DNA from: Ancylobacter sp. IITR112
GTDB lineage: Bacteria > Pseudomonadota > Alphaproteobacteria > Rhizobiales > Xanthobacteraceae
DNA: 64,000 nt
Reading direction: 5' to 3'
Assembly (NCBI RefSeq): GCF_041415945.1
Contig: NZ_JBGCUS010000001.1
Span: 1,054,001-1,118,000 of the forward strand
Of the stretch, positions 1 through 8,755 are shown one piece after another (within the stretch, counting starts at the first letter, position 1; every line of letters begins with the position of its first letter). The translations under genes and the position numbers were made by a program. Below the pieces are notes generated by a model. The model made no database searches. It was not told the DNA's origin and saw nothing but the letters and a program-made list of their open reading frames with translations.

Positions 1-100
1 TTCACCTGCGGGTGCACGTTCAGCTTTTCTTCCAAATTCGACCCAGCGGCATGGCCCCGGCCAGGCCGGATGTGCAACCTCGATACGTGAGACTATCCTA

Positions 101-316
101 ATGTCTACCCAGACCGGCACCGTGAAGTGGTTCAACGATCAGAAGGGCTACGGCTTCATTCAGCCCGATGGCGCTGGCAAGGACGTGTTCGTCCACATCA
201 GCGCGGTTCAGCGTTCGGGCCTCCAGGGCCTGCGTGACGGCGAGAAGGTGTCCTTCGAGCTGCAGACCGACCAGCGTTCCGGCAAGACCTCCGCGGTCAA
301 CCTGCGCGTCGGCTGA
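101..316 (+). CDS. cspA: Cold-shock protein, CspA family
   Basis: This 71-residue single-domain protein has the family's usual length. It should bind single-stranded RNA or DNA in the cytoplasm and melt RNA secondary structure. The two RNA-binding motifs are visible: KGYGFIQ (RNP1, about residues 15-21) and VFVHIS (RNP2, about 29-34), and the start MSTQTGTVKWFN is typical. It stands alone, with an intrinsic terminator about 50 bp downstream. No strong Shine-Dalgarno sequence precedes the ATG. Several csp paralogues usually coexist in such genomes, so whether this copy is cold-induced or growth-phase-induced cannot be read from the sequence. Confidence 0.95.
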   Translation: MSTQTGTVKWFNDQKGYGFIQPDGAGKDVFVHISAVQRSGLQGLRDGEKVSFELQTDQRSGKTSAVNLRVG

Positions 317-368
317 TCCAGCCCTACGGGGCCGGCGCCTGCCGCCGGCTTCTGCGTAAACAAGGGAG

Positions 369-404
369 AGCCGCTGGCCCCGCCGGGCCGGCGGCTTTCT
401 TTTG
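369..404 (+). terminator. Intrinsic terminator downstream of cspA
   Basis: A GC-rich hairpin has a 12-bp stem (arms 369-380 and 385-396, one T-G wobble) and a 4-nt loop. The T-rich tract TTCTTTT follows immediately. This is a standard rho-independent terminator for the cspA transcript. Confidence 0.8.
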
Positions 405-486
405 CGCCAGGCAGGTGCCGCTGAATTGGTGAGGCCGGGCGTCGGCGCGGCCGCCGCCCGGCGGGGCCTCTCCCCGAGGCCGATCC

Positions 487-1725
487 CTATGCCGGGCGGG
501 CGCCGAGAAGATCGGCCAGAGTGAGCGCGATCACCTTGGTGGCGCGGTTCAGTTCGTCGAGCGGCAGGCGCTCATCCGCCCGATGGGCGTTCGCCTCTTC
601 GATGGAGCGCGGGCCGGCGCCGTAGAGCACGGTCGGCACGCCGGCGGCGGCATAGAGCCGGGCATCGGTGTAAAGCGGCACGCCGACGGCCTCGACCGTC
701 TCGCCCATGATGTCGCTGGCATGGCGGCACAGCAGCGCGCTCAGATGCTGCGAGGCCGGGGTCGGGGTGAGCGGGGTGGCGAGCAGGATGCGGCGCACCT
801 CCACCCGGGCATCCGGGAAATCCTGTGCCGCCGCCGCGATCACCGCCCGCAGTTCCGCTTCCACCTCGGCCGGGTTCTCTTCCGGGATCATCCGCCGGTC
901 GAGGCGGAAGGTGATGCGGTCGGGCACGACATTGGTGTTGATGCCGCCCCGGATCAGCCCCACCGTCATTTGCGGGCTGCCAATGCCGGCAATGGCGGAG
1001 ACGCGCGCCGCCAGCCCTTTGCGCCAGGCATAGAGCGCGCTCAGCACATGATTGGCCGCTTCCAGCGCGTCGATGCCGGTGAAGGGCTTGGCGGCATGGG
1101 CCGAGCGGCCGTTGACCTCGACTTCCAGATGCAGACAGCCATTATGGGCGTTGACGACGCCATAGGAGAAGCCGGCGGAAAGGGCGTAGTCCGGCCGGCT
1201 CAGCCCTTCGCGCAGCAGCCAGCCCGGCCCGATCTCGCCGCCGGCCTCCTCGTCATAGGTGAAGTGCAGTTCCACCGTGCCGCCGAGCGCCGCGCCGCTC
1301 TGCTTCAGCGCGATCAGCGCCCAGAGATAGGTGGCGAAGTCGGATTTGGAGACGGCGACGCCGCGCCCATACATCCAGCCATCGACGATCTCGGCGCCAT
1401 AGGGGTCATGGGTCCAGCCTTCGCCCGGCGGCACCACATCGCCATGGGCGTTGAGCGCCACCACCGGGCCCTCGCCGAAACGGTGGCGCACGATCAGATT
1501 GGTGGCCGACACCATGCCATTGGCGCGCACCAGCTCGTCCGGCACGCGATGGCGCTCGACGGTGAAGCCGAGCGCTTCGATCAGCCGCGCGGTGTGCTCG
1601 GCATGCGGGGCGCAGTCGCCGGGCGGATTGTCGGAGGGAAAGCGCACGATCTCGGCGAGGAAGCGGATCTGGCGCGCGCGCTCCTGGTCGATGAAGTCGG
1701 CGAGGCGGTGGGCAAGCGTGGACAT
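487..1725 (-). CDS. M20-family metallo-deacylase (ArgE/DapE-like)
   Basis: This 412-residue protein belongs to the ArgE/DapE/ACY1 branch of M20 zinc hydrolases. It is the last gene of the minus-strand ureide operon, 10 bp after the allantoate-amidohydrolase-type gene. Visible motifs are the first zinc ligand in NAHGDVVP (H94), the catalytic acidic pair in YDEEAGG (E159/E160), a dimerisation-domain histidine in SAHAAKP, and a late AHRADE histidine. The usual bridging aspartate (GRGxxDxK) is replaced by valine in GRGVAVSKSD (120-129). The start at MSTLAHRL fits the operon spacing; a longer frame would overlap the upstream gene. By context it hydrolyses a ureide or N-acyl/N-carbamoyl amino acid product, but the substrate is inferred. 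Confidence 0.85.
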   Translation of the reverse strand: MSTLAHRLADFIDQERARQIRFLAEIVRFPSDNPPGDCAPHAEHTARLIEALGFTVERHRVPDELVRANGMVSATNLIVRHRFGEGPVVALNAHGDVVPPGEGWTHDPYGAEIVDGWMYGRGVAVSKSDFATYLWALIALKQSGAALGGTVELHFTYDEEAGGEIGPGWLLREGLSRPDYALSAGFSYGVVNAHNGCLHLEVEVNGRSAHAAKPFTGIDALEAANHVLSALYAWRKGLAARVSAIAGIGSPQMTVGLIRGGINTNVVPDRITFRLDRRMIPEENPAEVEAELRAVIAAAAQDFPDARVEVRRILLATPLTPTPASQHLSALLCRHASDIMGETVEAVGVPLYTDARLYAAAGVPTVLYGAGPRSIEEANAHRADERLPLDELNRATKVIALTLADLLGARPA

Positions 1726-1735
1726 GGGGTACCTG

Positions 1736-2995
1736 TCAGCAGGCTGGGCGCCGGGGCGGCGCGTAATCGCGGAGGAAATCGAGCAGCACGGCGACCGCCG
1801 TCCCGGCATCCTCGACGGTGATCGACTCAGTGGGGCTGTGGCTCACGCCGCCGGCGCAGCGCACGAACAGCATGCCCACCGGGCAGAGCGCGGCCATGGC
1901 GAGCCCGTCATGGCCGGCGCCGCTCGGCAGCCGCCGGGGGGCGATGTTCTGACGTTCCACCGCGCGCGCGAGCCGCGCCTGCAGATCGTCGTCGCAGGCC
2001 ACCGCCGGCGCCTCGTAGAAGCGCTGCAGCCGCAGCGCGACCCCGCGCCGGGCGGCGATGGCGTCGAAGCTCCGCTGCAATTGGGCGATGGCGCCGAGCC
2101 GCACCTCGTCGCGCGGGCTGCGTATGTCGAGGGTGAGGCGGGCGCCGGCGGCGATGACATTCACCGCGCCGGGCAGGGCGGTGAAGCAGCCGACCGTCGC
2201 CACGAGGTCGGGCGTGCGCCGCGCCAGATCCTCCACCGCGAGCACAATCTCCGCCGCCGCCGCCACCGCGTCGTGGCGCAGATGCATCGGCACCGTGCCG
2301 GCATGGCCGGCCTCGCCGTCGATGTCGAGGGTGAAGCGGCTGGCGCCGCTGATGGCGGTGACGATGCCGACGGCGAGATCCTCGCTTTCCAGCACCGGGC
2401 CCTGCTCGATGTGGAGTTCGACATAACCCGCCACGTCGCTGGCCTCGTGCCGGGCACTGGCGAGGGCGTCGGGTTGGCCGCCGAAAGCGGCGAGCGCGTC
2501 GCCCAGCCGTATGCCATCGGCATCGCGCGCCTCAAGAACTGAGGGGTCGAGCGTGCCGGCGATGGCGCGCGAGCCGGAAAGGGTGACGGGAAAGCGCACG
2601 CCTTCCTCATCGCCGAAGGCGATCACCTCCAGCGCGACCGGCAGGCGCTCGCCCTGCGCGTTCAGCTCGGCCACCGCCTGGATGGCGGCGAGCACGCCGA
2701 GATTGCCGTCATATTTGCCGGCGTCGCGCACCGTGTCGATATGCGAGCCGAGCAGCAGCGCCGGCGCGTCCGCCGTCTGGCCGGCATAGCGGCCGATGAC
2801 GTTGCCGACGGCATCCATGTGCACGCTCATCCCGGCCTCTTCCATCCAGCCGGCAACGAGCCGCGCCGCGCTGCGATGGGCGGGCGAGAGATAGAGCCGG
2901 GTCAGCCGGCCCGGCTCGTCGGAATGGCGGGCGAGCTCATTGAGCCGCGCCATCAGCGCTGCGCCGCGCGGCAGGGGGGAGGGGGCGCTGCTCAT
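1736..2995 (-). CDS. Zn-dependent hydrolase, allantoate amidohydrolase / N-carbamoyl amino acid hydrolase type
   Basis: This 419-residue member of the HyuC/AllC branch of M20 enzymes hydrolyses allantoate or N-carbamoyl amino acids, releasing ammonia and CO2. Conserved blocks are all present: GSHIDTV (zinc ligand), GKYDGNLG, DEEGVRFP (catalytic and zinc glutamates), GYVELHIEQGP, AGHAGTVPM, PSGAGHD, and CAGGVSHSP near the C-terminus. Its ATG overlaps the stop of the upstream allantoinase gene by 4 nt (ATGA), so translation is probably coupled. Placement directly after a PuuE-type allantoinase favours allantoate as substrate over N-carbamoyl amino acids. The longer upstream start (3058) was rejected because it lies inside the allantoinase gene. 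Confidence 0.88.
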   Translation of the reverse strand: MSSAPSPLPRGAALMARLNELARHSDEPGRLTRLYLSPAHRSAARLVAGWMEEAGMSVHMDAVGNVIGRYAGQTADAPALLLGSHIDTVRDAGKYDGNLGVLAAIQAVAELNAQGERLPVALEVIAFGDEEGVRFPVTLSGSRAIAGTLDPSVLEARDADGIRLGDALAAFGGQPDALASARHEASDVAGYVELHIEQGPVLESEDLAVGIVTAISGASRFTLDIDGEAGHAGTVPMHLRHDAVAAAAEIVLAVEDLARRTPDLVATVGCFTALPGAVNVIAAGARLTLDIRSPRDEVRLGAIAQLQRSFDAIAARRGVALRLQRFYEAPAVACDDDLQARLARAVERQNIAPRRLPSGAGHDGLAMAALCPVGMLFVRCAGGVSHSPTESITVEDAGTAVAVLLDFLRDYAPPRRPAC

Positions 2996-3912
2996 ACCGC
3001 TACCGGCGGGTGCTCGCGGTGCCAGTGCTCGGCGATGTCGATGCGGCGGGGAATCCACACACGGTCATGGCGCGCGAGATGGTCGAGAAACCGCACCAGC
3101 CCGCGGGCGCGGCCGGGGCGGCCGGCGAGGCGGCAATGCAGGCCGACCGTCATCATGCGCGGGGCGTCGGCGCCCTCCTCATAGAGCTGGTCGAAGCTGT
3201 CGCGCAGATAGACGAAGAAGTCCTCGCCATGGGCAAAGCCCTGCGCGTTGGTGAAGCGCATGTCGTTGGCGTCGAGCGTGTAGGGGATGACGAGATGCGG
3301 GCCCGTGGGACCGTTCAGCCAATAGGGCAGGTCGTCGGCGTAGGAATCCGAGGAATAGCGGAAGCCGCCTTCCTCCATCACCAGACGCTGCGTGTTCTCC
3401 GAGGTGCGGCCGAGATACATGCCGAGCGGGCGCTCGCCCGTCACCTCGCGGTGAAGGCGGATGGCCTCGCGCAGATGCGCGCGCTCTTCCGTCTCGGGGA
3501 TGTTGCGGTAGTCGATCCATTTCAGTCCGTGGCTGGCGATTTCCCAGCCATCTTCCTTCATCGCCGCCACCTGCTCCGGCGAGCGCATCAGCGCGGTGGC
3601 GACGCCATAGACCGTCACCGGCAGGTCGCGCTCGCGGAAAATGCGCCGCAGCCGCCAGAAGCCGGCACGCGATCCATATTCATACATGCTCTCGACATTC
3701 ATGTGCCGCTGCCCCGGCCAGGGCTGGGCGCCGAGCACATCGGAGAGGAAGGCTTCGGAGGCGGCGTCGCCGTGCAGCAGGCAGTTTTCGCCGCCTTCCT
3801 CATAATTGACCACGAACTGGACGGCGACCCGCGCCCCGCCCGGCCAGCGGGGATCGGGCGCCGCGCGGCCATAGCCGAGAAGATCGCGGGGATAGGGCGT
3901 ATGCGGGGCCAT
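2992..3912 (-). CDS. puuE: Allantoinase, PuuE type (polysaccharide deacetylase fold)
   Basis: This 306-residue cytoplasmic enzyme opens the hydantoin ring of allantoin to give allantoate, using the metal-independent PuuE branch of the NodB/polysaccharide-deacetylase fold. Family signatures seen are the start PRDLLGYG, VQFVVNYEEGGE, SMYEYGSRAGFWRL, EIASHGLKWIDY, and YSSDSYADDLPYW. Its length matches the family norm of about 300. The start at MAPHTPYPRD was chosen because the in-frame extension to 4092 would cross the promoter region and lacks homology. It is the first gene of the minus-strand arm, diverging from the ABC-transporter arm across a 217-bp regulatory region. Confidence 0.93.
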   Translation of the reverse strand: MAPHTPYPRDLLGYGRAAPDPRWPGGARVAVQFVVNYEEGGENCLLHGDAASEAFLSDVLGAQPWPGQRHMNVESMYEYGSRAGFWRLRRIFRERDLPVTVYGVATALMRSPEQVAAMKEDGWEIASHGLKWIDYRNIPETEERAHLREAIRLHREVTGERPLGMYLGRTSENTQRLVMEEGGFRYSSDSYADDLPYWLNGPTGPHLVIPYTLDANDMRFTNAQGFAHGEDFFVYLRDSFDQLYEEGADAPRMMTVGLHCRLAGRPGRARGLVRFLDHLARHDRVWIPRRIDIAEHWHREHPPVAV

Positions 3913-3997
3913 GCTGTCACAAGTATCTGGAAGGAAGGGGAAAAAGGTCAAGCGGCAGGCGCGGCCGGCAAAGGTCGCGGCGCTGTTTTTCTTTCGC

Positions 3998-4011
3998 ATA
4001 CGATATTGTAT
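3998..4011. promoter_or_regulatory. Candidate GntR/FCD operator in the divergent ureide promoter
   Basis: The 14-mer ATACGATATTGTAT is an inverted repeat with ATAC/GTAT arms and 12 of 14 symmetric positions. It lies in the 217-bp gap between puuE and the substrate-binding-protein gene. Its form resembles operators of FCD-type GntR regulators, and one is encoded at 9578-10276. A second small inverted repeat (GTCAA-TG-TTGAC) is at 4024-4035. Assignment to that regulator is inference. Confidence 0.45.
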
Positions 4012-4030
4012 CCAAAAATATCCGTCAATG

Positions 4031-4059
4031 TTGACAATCCTCCGGGCGTGTACTCTGAT
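4031..4059 (+). promoter_or_regulatory. Candidate sigma-70 promoter for the ureide ABC operon
   Basis: A perfect -35 hexamer, TTGACA (4031-4036), is followed after 17 bp by TCTGAT (4054-4059), a 4/6 match to a -10 box. It lies 70 bp before the start of the substrate-binding-protein gene. The -35 box overlaps the GTCAA-TG-TTGAC repeat, which would suit repression. Confidence 0.45.
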
Positions 4060-4129
4060 CCGGCCGAACGCGGGAGACCAGAGCGCCGCCAAGGCGCCGA
4101 CCGTGTCGGTTCACAGAGGAAGCACCCGA

Positions 4130-5326
4130 ATGATCACACGTCGCTCAGTCCTGAGGGGCACGGCCCTTGCCGCCGTCTCCCTGCTTGCCCTTTCGGCCGG
4201 TTTCGGCCCTCTCCACGCGGCCGAGAAGGAGCTGAAGATCGGCTTCGTCGGCGTCACCAGCGGCCCCGCCGCCGCCTGGGGCACCTCCAATGTGCGTTCG
4301 ATGCAGGTCCGCGCCGACTGGCTCAACGAACTGGGCGGGGTGAAGATCGGCGACGACACCTACAAGATCAGCATCGTCACCTTTGACGACCAGAAGGACC
4401 CCAAGCGCGCCATTGCCGGCATGGAGAAGATGGCGCAGGAGGGCATCCATTATGTCGTGGGGCCGAATGTCGATGACGGCGCCGCCGCCGTGCGGCCGGT
4501 CGCGGAATCCAAGGGGATCATCTATTTCCCCTATGCCTTCCCCAAGGAGCTTTACACCAAGCCGGCGTCCAACGCCGTGCTGGGCATGGTCGCGAACTAT
4601 CAGTCGGCGCCGGCCATCTATAAGTATCTGAAGGAAAACAAGGGCGTGAAGACGGTGGCTTTTGTCGCCGCCAATGAATCCGACCCGCTGAGCCAGCGCG
4701 ATGGCGGCGTGGCGGCGGCCAAGGCGCTGGGCCTTGAGGTGGTGGCGCAGAACGACACCTATCCCAACGACACCCGTGACTTCACACCTGTCCTCACGCC
4801 GATCATCCGGCTGAAGCCCGATCTGCTGGTGCTGTCCGGCGTCTCGCCCGGCAATGCGCCGCTGCTGATCCGCGCCGCGCGCGAGCTCGGCTATACCGGC
4901 CTCATTTCCACCGAGACCGCGCATGACGCGGCGGTGCTGCAGGAAGGCGCCGGCGAACTGGCCGATGGCTTCATCTCGGTCGGCGGCGCCTCGACGCCGG
5001 AGATCCGCTCCAAGACCATGGACGAGTTCATCGACCGCTATACCAAGAAGTATGGCGAGTATAATGACGAGTCCAACACCAAGGTCTATGCGCTCGACTA
5101 CATCATCGAAACGCTGAAGGCCAATCCGAAGGCGATCAACGATGTCGCCGAATTCAAGCAGACCATCGACACGTTCAGCGCGCCCAATCCTTATGTGAAG
5201 GACGGCACGCTGAAATATGTCGGTGCCACCTCCTTCGGCCAGAAGCGCCAGCTTTCCGTGCCGATGGTGGTGACACAGTACAAGGACGGCAAGTTCGAGA
5301 CCCTGTTCGTCGGCGAAGTCGACTGA
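4130..5326 (+). CDS. ABC transporter substrate-binding protein, branched-chain amino acid type (LivJ-like)
   Basis: This 398-residue periplasmic receptor belongs to the type-1 periplasmic-binding-protein family used by Liv/urea-type importers. The N-terminus carries a twin-arginine-like signal (TRRSVLRG followed by an Ala/Leu-rich segment) with likely cleavage after about residue 27 (LHA|AEKE). The mature part begins ELKIGFVGVTSGPAA, the usual ligand-site opening of the family. An AGAGGA ribosome site is at 4115-4120, 9 nt before the ATG. It heads a five-gene importer operon facing the allantoin-degrading genes, so an allantoin- or hydantoin-like ligand is likely, but this is inferred from context only. 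Confidence 0.9.
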   Translation: MITRRSVLRGTALAAVSLLALSAGFGPLHAAEKELKIGFVGVTSGPAAAWGTSNVRSMQVRADWLNELGGVKIGDDTYKISIVTFDDQKDPKRAIAGMEKMAQEGIHYVVGPNVDDGAAAVRPVAESKGIIYFPYAFPKELYTKPASNAVLGMVANYQSAPAIYKYLKENKGVKTVAFVAANESDPLSQRDGGVAAAKALGLEVVAQNDTYPNDTRDFTPVLTPIIRLKPDLLVLSGVSPGNAPLLIRAARELGYTGLISTETAHDAAVLQEGAGELADGFISVGGASTPEIRSKTMDEFIDRYTKKYGEYNDESNTKVYALDYIIETLKANPKAINDVAEFKQTIDTFSAPNPYVKDGTLKYVGATSFGQKRQLSVPMVVTQYKDGKFETLFVGEVD

Positions 5327-5344
5327 AGGCTCTTCACCCCCGTT

Positions 5345-5374
5345 GAGGCCGGTGCGCGCCTGCGTGCCGGCCTC
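5345..5374 (+). promoter_or_regulatory. Intra-operon hairpin after the binding-protein gene
   Basis: An inverted repeat, GAGGCCGG ... CCGGCCTC, lies in the 68-bp gap between the substrate-binding-protein and permease genes, with no T-run. Such stems often stabilise the 3' end of the abundant binding-protein mRNA or attenuate downstream expression. The role is inferred from position. Confidence 0.5.
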
Positions 5375-5394
5375 TCACCGATGGAGATCCTCGG

Positions 5395-6261
5395 ATGGAA
5401 CAGGTTATCGCCAACGGGCTGTATCTCGGCGCGCAATATGCGCTGATCGCGCTCGGACTGACCCTCATCTTCGCGCTGATGAACGTGCTCAACTTCGCCC
5501 ATGGGCAGATGTACGTCCTCGGCGGCTTCGTCACCTACACGATCTATGGCCAGCTCGGCCTGCCCTTCGTGCTGGCGCTGGCCTGTTCGGCACTGACCCT
5601 CGCCATTGTCGGCGCGCTGGTGGAGAAATTCCTCTTCCGCCCGGTGATCCGGCGAAGTTCGCGCGAGGAGAGCACCATGCTGCTCGCCGCGGCGATCGCC
5701 TTCCTGATGGACGCCATCATTCTCATCCTGTTCGGCGAGAAGCAGCGCGGCGTGCCGAAGATCATCAATGGCGTGTTCATCTCCGACAGCCTGGTCATGC
5801 CCTATGACCGCATTCTGGTTGGCGTCGTCGCCATCGCGATGATCGCCGCCTTCATGGCCTATATGCAGTACAGCCGCACCGGGCGCGCCATGCGGGCGCT
5901 GGCGCAGGACCGGGTGGCGGCGCAACTGATGGGCGTGAATGTCGACCGCTACTCGATGATCGGCTTCGCGCTCGGCGCGCTGCTCGCGGGTGTCGTCGGC
6001 GGCCTGCTGGTGACGATTACCGGCGTCAATTCCGGCATTGGCGGCCCGATCTCGATCAAGGCATTCCTCATGGTGATGATCGGCGGCGCGGGCGTCGTCG
6101 GCGGCGCCATCGCCGGCGGCTTTATCCTCGGCATGATGGAATCGGTCGGGCTGAACGTGCTGCGCGAGTTCGGCGACGTGACCTACCTCGTCATCTTCGT
6201 GCTGCTGATGGTGTTCCTGAGCCTTCGCCCCAACGGGCTGATGGGCAAGCCGTGGGGCTGA
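5395..6261 (+). CDS. Branched-chain-type ABC transporter permease, LivH-like
   Basis: This 288-residue inner-membrane permease has about eight hydrophobic segments and the family's characteristic stretches NVLNFAHGQMYVLGGF near the N-terminus and GRAMRALAQDRVAAQLMGV, the cytoplasmic loop that contacts the ATPase. It is the second gene of the importer operon and pairs with the LivM-like subunit 4 bp downstream to form the channel. Length and topology are normal. Substrate is unknown; the gene context suggests a ureide. Confidence 0.92.
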   Translation: MEQVIANGLYLGAQYALIALGLTLIFALMNVLNFAHGQMYVLGGFVTYTIYGQLGLPFVLALACSALTLAIVGALVEKFLFRPVIRRSSREESTMLLAAAIAFLMDAIILILFGEKQRGVPKIINGVFISDSLVMPYDRILVGVVAIAMIAAFMAYMQYSRTGRAMRALAQDRVAAQLMGVNVDRYSMIGFALGALLAGVVGGLLVTITGVNSGIGGPISIKAFLMVMIGGAGVVGGAIAGGFILGMMESVGLNVLREFGDVTYLVIFVLLMVFLSLRPNGLMGKPWG

Positions 6262-6265
6262 ACCG

Positions 6266-7240
6266 GTGAACAACGCAAGCAAGCTTCTCCTCGCCGCCGC
6301 CTTCGTCCTGTTCCTGCTGGTCGGCGTGCCGGCCCTGATCGCCGCGACCGGGCGCAGCGACCTCTATTACACCCTCACCTCGGTCGCGCTGCTCGCCATC
6401 ATCAGCGGCGGTGTGTGGCTGACCTTCTATATCGGCCGCATCAATATCGGCCAGGGCGCCTTCGCGCTGCTGGGCGGCTATGTCTCGGCCATTCTGGTCA
6501 CGACCTATGGCGTGTCGTTCTGGCTCACCCTGCCGGCGGCGGGCCTCGTCTGCGCGCTCGCCAGCGTGCTGATCGGCCTGCCGATCCTGCGGCTGCGTGG
6601 CGTCTACTTCGCCATGGTCACGCTGACGCTGACCGAGGTGATGCGCCTTCTCGCCCTCGCCGTACCGATCACCAATGGCGCCAAGGGCATCGTCTCCATC
6701 CCGCTGCCGGGCGGGGTCAGCCTGTTCGGCCTGACGCTGATCCCGGACTTCGCCACGCTGGAGAATCCGCGCCTCGCTTTCTATATCGCCGCCGTGCTGC
6801 TGCTGGTGCTGTGCTTCGGCGCGCTGTACCGCCTCGTGCATTCGCGCATCGGCCATATCTGCCTGTCGTTGCAGCAGAATGAGGAGCTTGCGTCCTCCAT
6901 CGGCGTCAACATCGCCTCGATCCGCCTGCTCGCCTATGCGATCTCCTCCTTCCTCGGCGGGCTCGGCGGGGCGATGTTCGCGGCGATCTCGCAGTCCATC
7001 TATCCCTCGAGCTTCACGGTCGCCGATTCCGTCAACTTCATGCTGAACTGCTTCCTCGGCGGCCTCCATTATGTGCTGGGGCCGATCCTCGGCACCTTCG
7101 CGCTGTATTTCGGCTGGGACATGCTGTTCCAGACCGGCACCTACCAGCTTCTCATCTTCTCCAGCGCGCTGATCGTGCTGATGCTGGTGCTGCCCAATGG
7201 GCTGCTCAGCCTGCGGCTGCCCCGCAAGAAGGGAGCCTGA
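6266..7240 (+). CDS. Branched-chain-type ABC transporter permease, LivM-like
   Basis: This 324-residue multi-spanning permease starts at a GTG, 4 bp after the LivH-like stop. Family blocks are INIGQGAFALLGGYVSA (residues about 60-76) and the ATPase-contact loop HSRIGHICLSLQQNEELASSIGVN. It forms the heteromeric translocation pore with the preceding gene product. The last residues, LRLPRKKGA, are basic and cytoplasmic. No truncation or frame problem is seen. Confidence 0.92.
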   Translation: MNNASKLLLAAAFVLFLLVGVPALIAATGRSDLYYTLTSVALLAIISGGVWLTFYIGRINIGQGAFALLGGYVSAILVTTYGVSFWLTLPAAGLVCALASVLIGLPILRLRGVYFAMVTLTLTEVMRLLALAVPITNGAKGIVSIPLPGGVSLFGLTLIPDFATLENPRLAFYIAAVLLLVLCFGALYRLVHSRIGHICLSLQQNEELASSIGVNIASIRLLAYAISSFLGGLGGAMFAAISQSIYPSSFTVADSVNFMLNCFLGGLHYVLGPILGTFALYFGWDMLFQTGTYQLLIFSSALIVLMLVLPNGLLSLRLPRKKGA

Positions 7241-7242
7241 GC

Positions 7243-8022
7243 ATGGGCTACGTTCTTGAAGTCTCCAATCTCACCAAGCGCTATGGCGGGCTGATCGCCA
7301 ATAGCGGCATCTCCTTCGGGGTGAAGGAGCATGAAATCCTCTCGGTGATCGGGCCGAACGGGGCTGGCAAGTCGACCCTGTTCAAGCAGATCGCCTCCTT
7401 CGTCACCCCCACCGAGGGCGAGGTGCGCTTCCGCGGCCAGCGCATTTCCGGCCTGTCGCCGCACAAGGTGGCGCGGCTCGGCGTGGTGCGGACCTTCCAG
7501 GAAACCACCATCTTCAAGACCATGAGCGTGCGCGACAACATCATCATCGCGCACCATCTGCGCGCGCGCGCCGGTCTCACCGGCTTCTTCTTCGGCACCC
7601 GCACCGCGCGCGAGGACCAGGCCGGCTTTGCCCGCTCGGCCGACGAGATCATCGACTTCCTCGGCCTCGGCCACCAGCGCGAGGAGATCGCCTCCAACCT
7701 GCCGCATGGCCATTTGCGGGCGCTCGGCATCGGCATCGGCCTCGCCACCAACCCGGCGGTGCTACTGCTCGACGAGCCCTTCGCCGGCATGAACCACGAC
7801 GAAACCCGGCGCGCGGTGGAGATGGTGCGCGGCGTGCGCGACCGCGGGGTCACCATCCTGCTCGTCGAGCACGACATGCCGGCGGTGATGAACATTTCCG
7901 ATCGCATCGTGGTGCTGAATTTCGGCCAGAAGATCGCCGAGGGCACGCCGAAGGAAATTCAGGAAAACCAGGATGTCATCGACGCCTATCTCGGGGTCGA
8001 GGACGAGTCGATCGGAATGTAG
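7243..8022 (+). CDS. ABC transporter ATP-binding protein, LivG-like
   Basis: This 259-residue ATPase has Walker A GPNGAGKST (about residues 38-46), the Q-loop in RTFQETTIF, and Walker B LLLDEPFAGMN followed by the switch histidine in LLVEHDM. The ABC signature region reads LPHGHLRALGIG instead of the usual LSxGxQR, a mild departure common in Liv-type LivG proteins. It lies 2 bp after the LivM-like gene and 2 bp before the LivF-like gene and should power the importer as a heterodimer with LivF. Confidence 0.92.
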   Translation: MGYVLEVSNLTKRYGGLIANSGISFGVKEHEILSVIGPNGAGKSTLFKQIASFVTPTEGEVRFRGQRISGLSPHKVARLGVVRTFQETTIFKTMSVRDNIIIAHHLRARAGLTGFFFGTRTAREDQAGFARSADEIIDFLGLGHQREEIASNLPHGHLRALGIGIGLATNPAVLLLDEPFAGMNHDETRRAVEMVRGVRDRGVTILLVEHDMPAVMNISDRIVVLNFGQKIAEGTPKEIQENQDVIDAYLGVEDESIGM

Positions 8023-8024
8023 CG

Positions 8025-8747
8025 ATGACACATCTTCTCTCATTCGACGACGTTCATCTCTATTATGATCACGTCTACGCGCTGAAGGGCGTCTCGCTTG
8101 CCGTCAATGAAGGCGAGACGGTGGCGCTGATCGGCGCCAACGGCGCCGGCAAGTCCTCGATCCTGCGGGCCATCACCGGCCTGCGCAAGATCCGCTCGGG
8201 ACAGATCACCTTCGATGGAAGGCGCCTCGACGGCATGGCTTCCGACGACATCGTCCGCGCCGGCATCTCCATGGTGCCGGAGGGTCGGCGGGTGTTCCCG
8301 CTGATGTCGGTGCGCGACAATCTGCTGATGGGTGCGTTCACGCGCTCGTCCAAGGGGGAGATTCAGGAATCGCTGGACATGGTGCTGACGCGCTTTCCCC
8401 GGCTGAAGGAGCGTTATTCCCAGCCGGCGGGCACGATGAGCGGGGGCGAGCAGCAGATGCTGGTGATCGGCCGCGCGCTGATGGCCCGTCCCCGCCTGCT
8501 GCTGCTGGACGAGCCCTCGCTCGGCGTGGCGCCCAAGCTGGTGCAGGACATCGCCCGTTCCATCGTCGCCATCAACCGCGACGACAAGGTGAGCGTGCTG
8601 CTGGTCGAGCAGAATTCGCGCATGGCGCTGCGTATTTCGCAGAGGGCCTATGCGTTGACCATCGGCTCCATTGCCCTTAGCGGCAGTTCCGCTGAGATGC
8701 TGGTCGATGACCGCATCAAGAAGCTCTATCTCGGCGGTGAGATCTAG
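8025..8747 (+). CDS. ABC transporter ATP-binding protein, LivF-like
   Basis: This 240-residue ATPase carries Walker A GANGAGKSS, the LivF hallmark VPEGRRVFPLMSVRDNL, the signature MSGGEQQMLVIGRALM, Walker B LLLDEPSLG and a closing LLVEQN. It is the fifth and last transporter gene, with the racemase gene starting 8 bp later, so import and racemisation are probably co-transcribed. Confidence 0.93.
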   Translation: MTHLLSFDDVHLYYDHVYALKGVSLAVNEGETVALIGANGAGKSSILRAITGLRKIRSGQITFDGRRLDGMASDDIVRAGISMVPEGRRVFPLMSVRDNLLMGAFTRSSKGEIQESLDMVLTRFPRLKERYSQPAGTMSGGEQQMLVIGRALMARPRLLLLDEPSLGVAPKLVQDIARSIVAINRDDKVSVLLVEQNSRMALRISQRAYALTIGSIALSGSSAEMLVDDRIKKLYLGGEI

Positions 8748-8755
8748 GACCCCCC

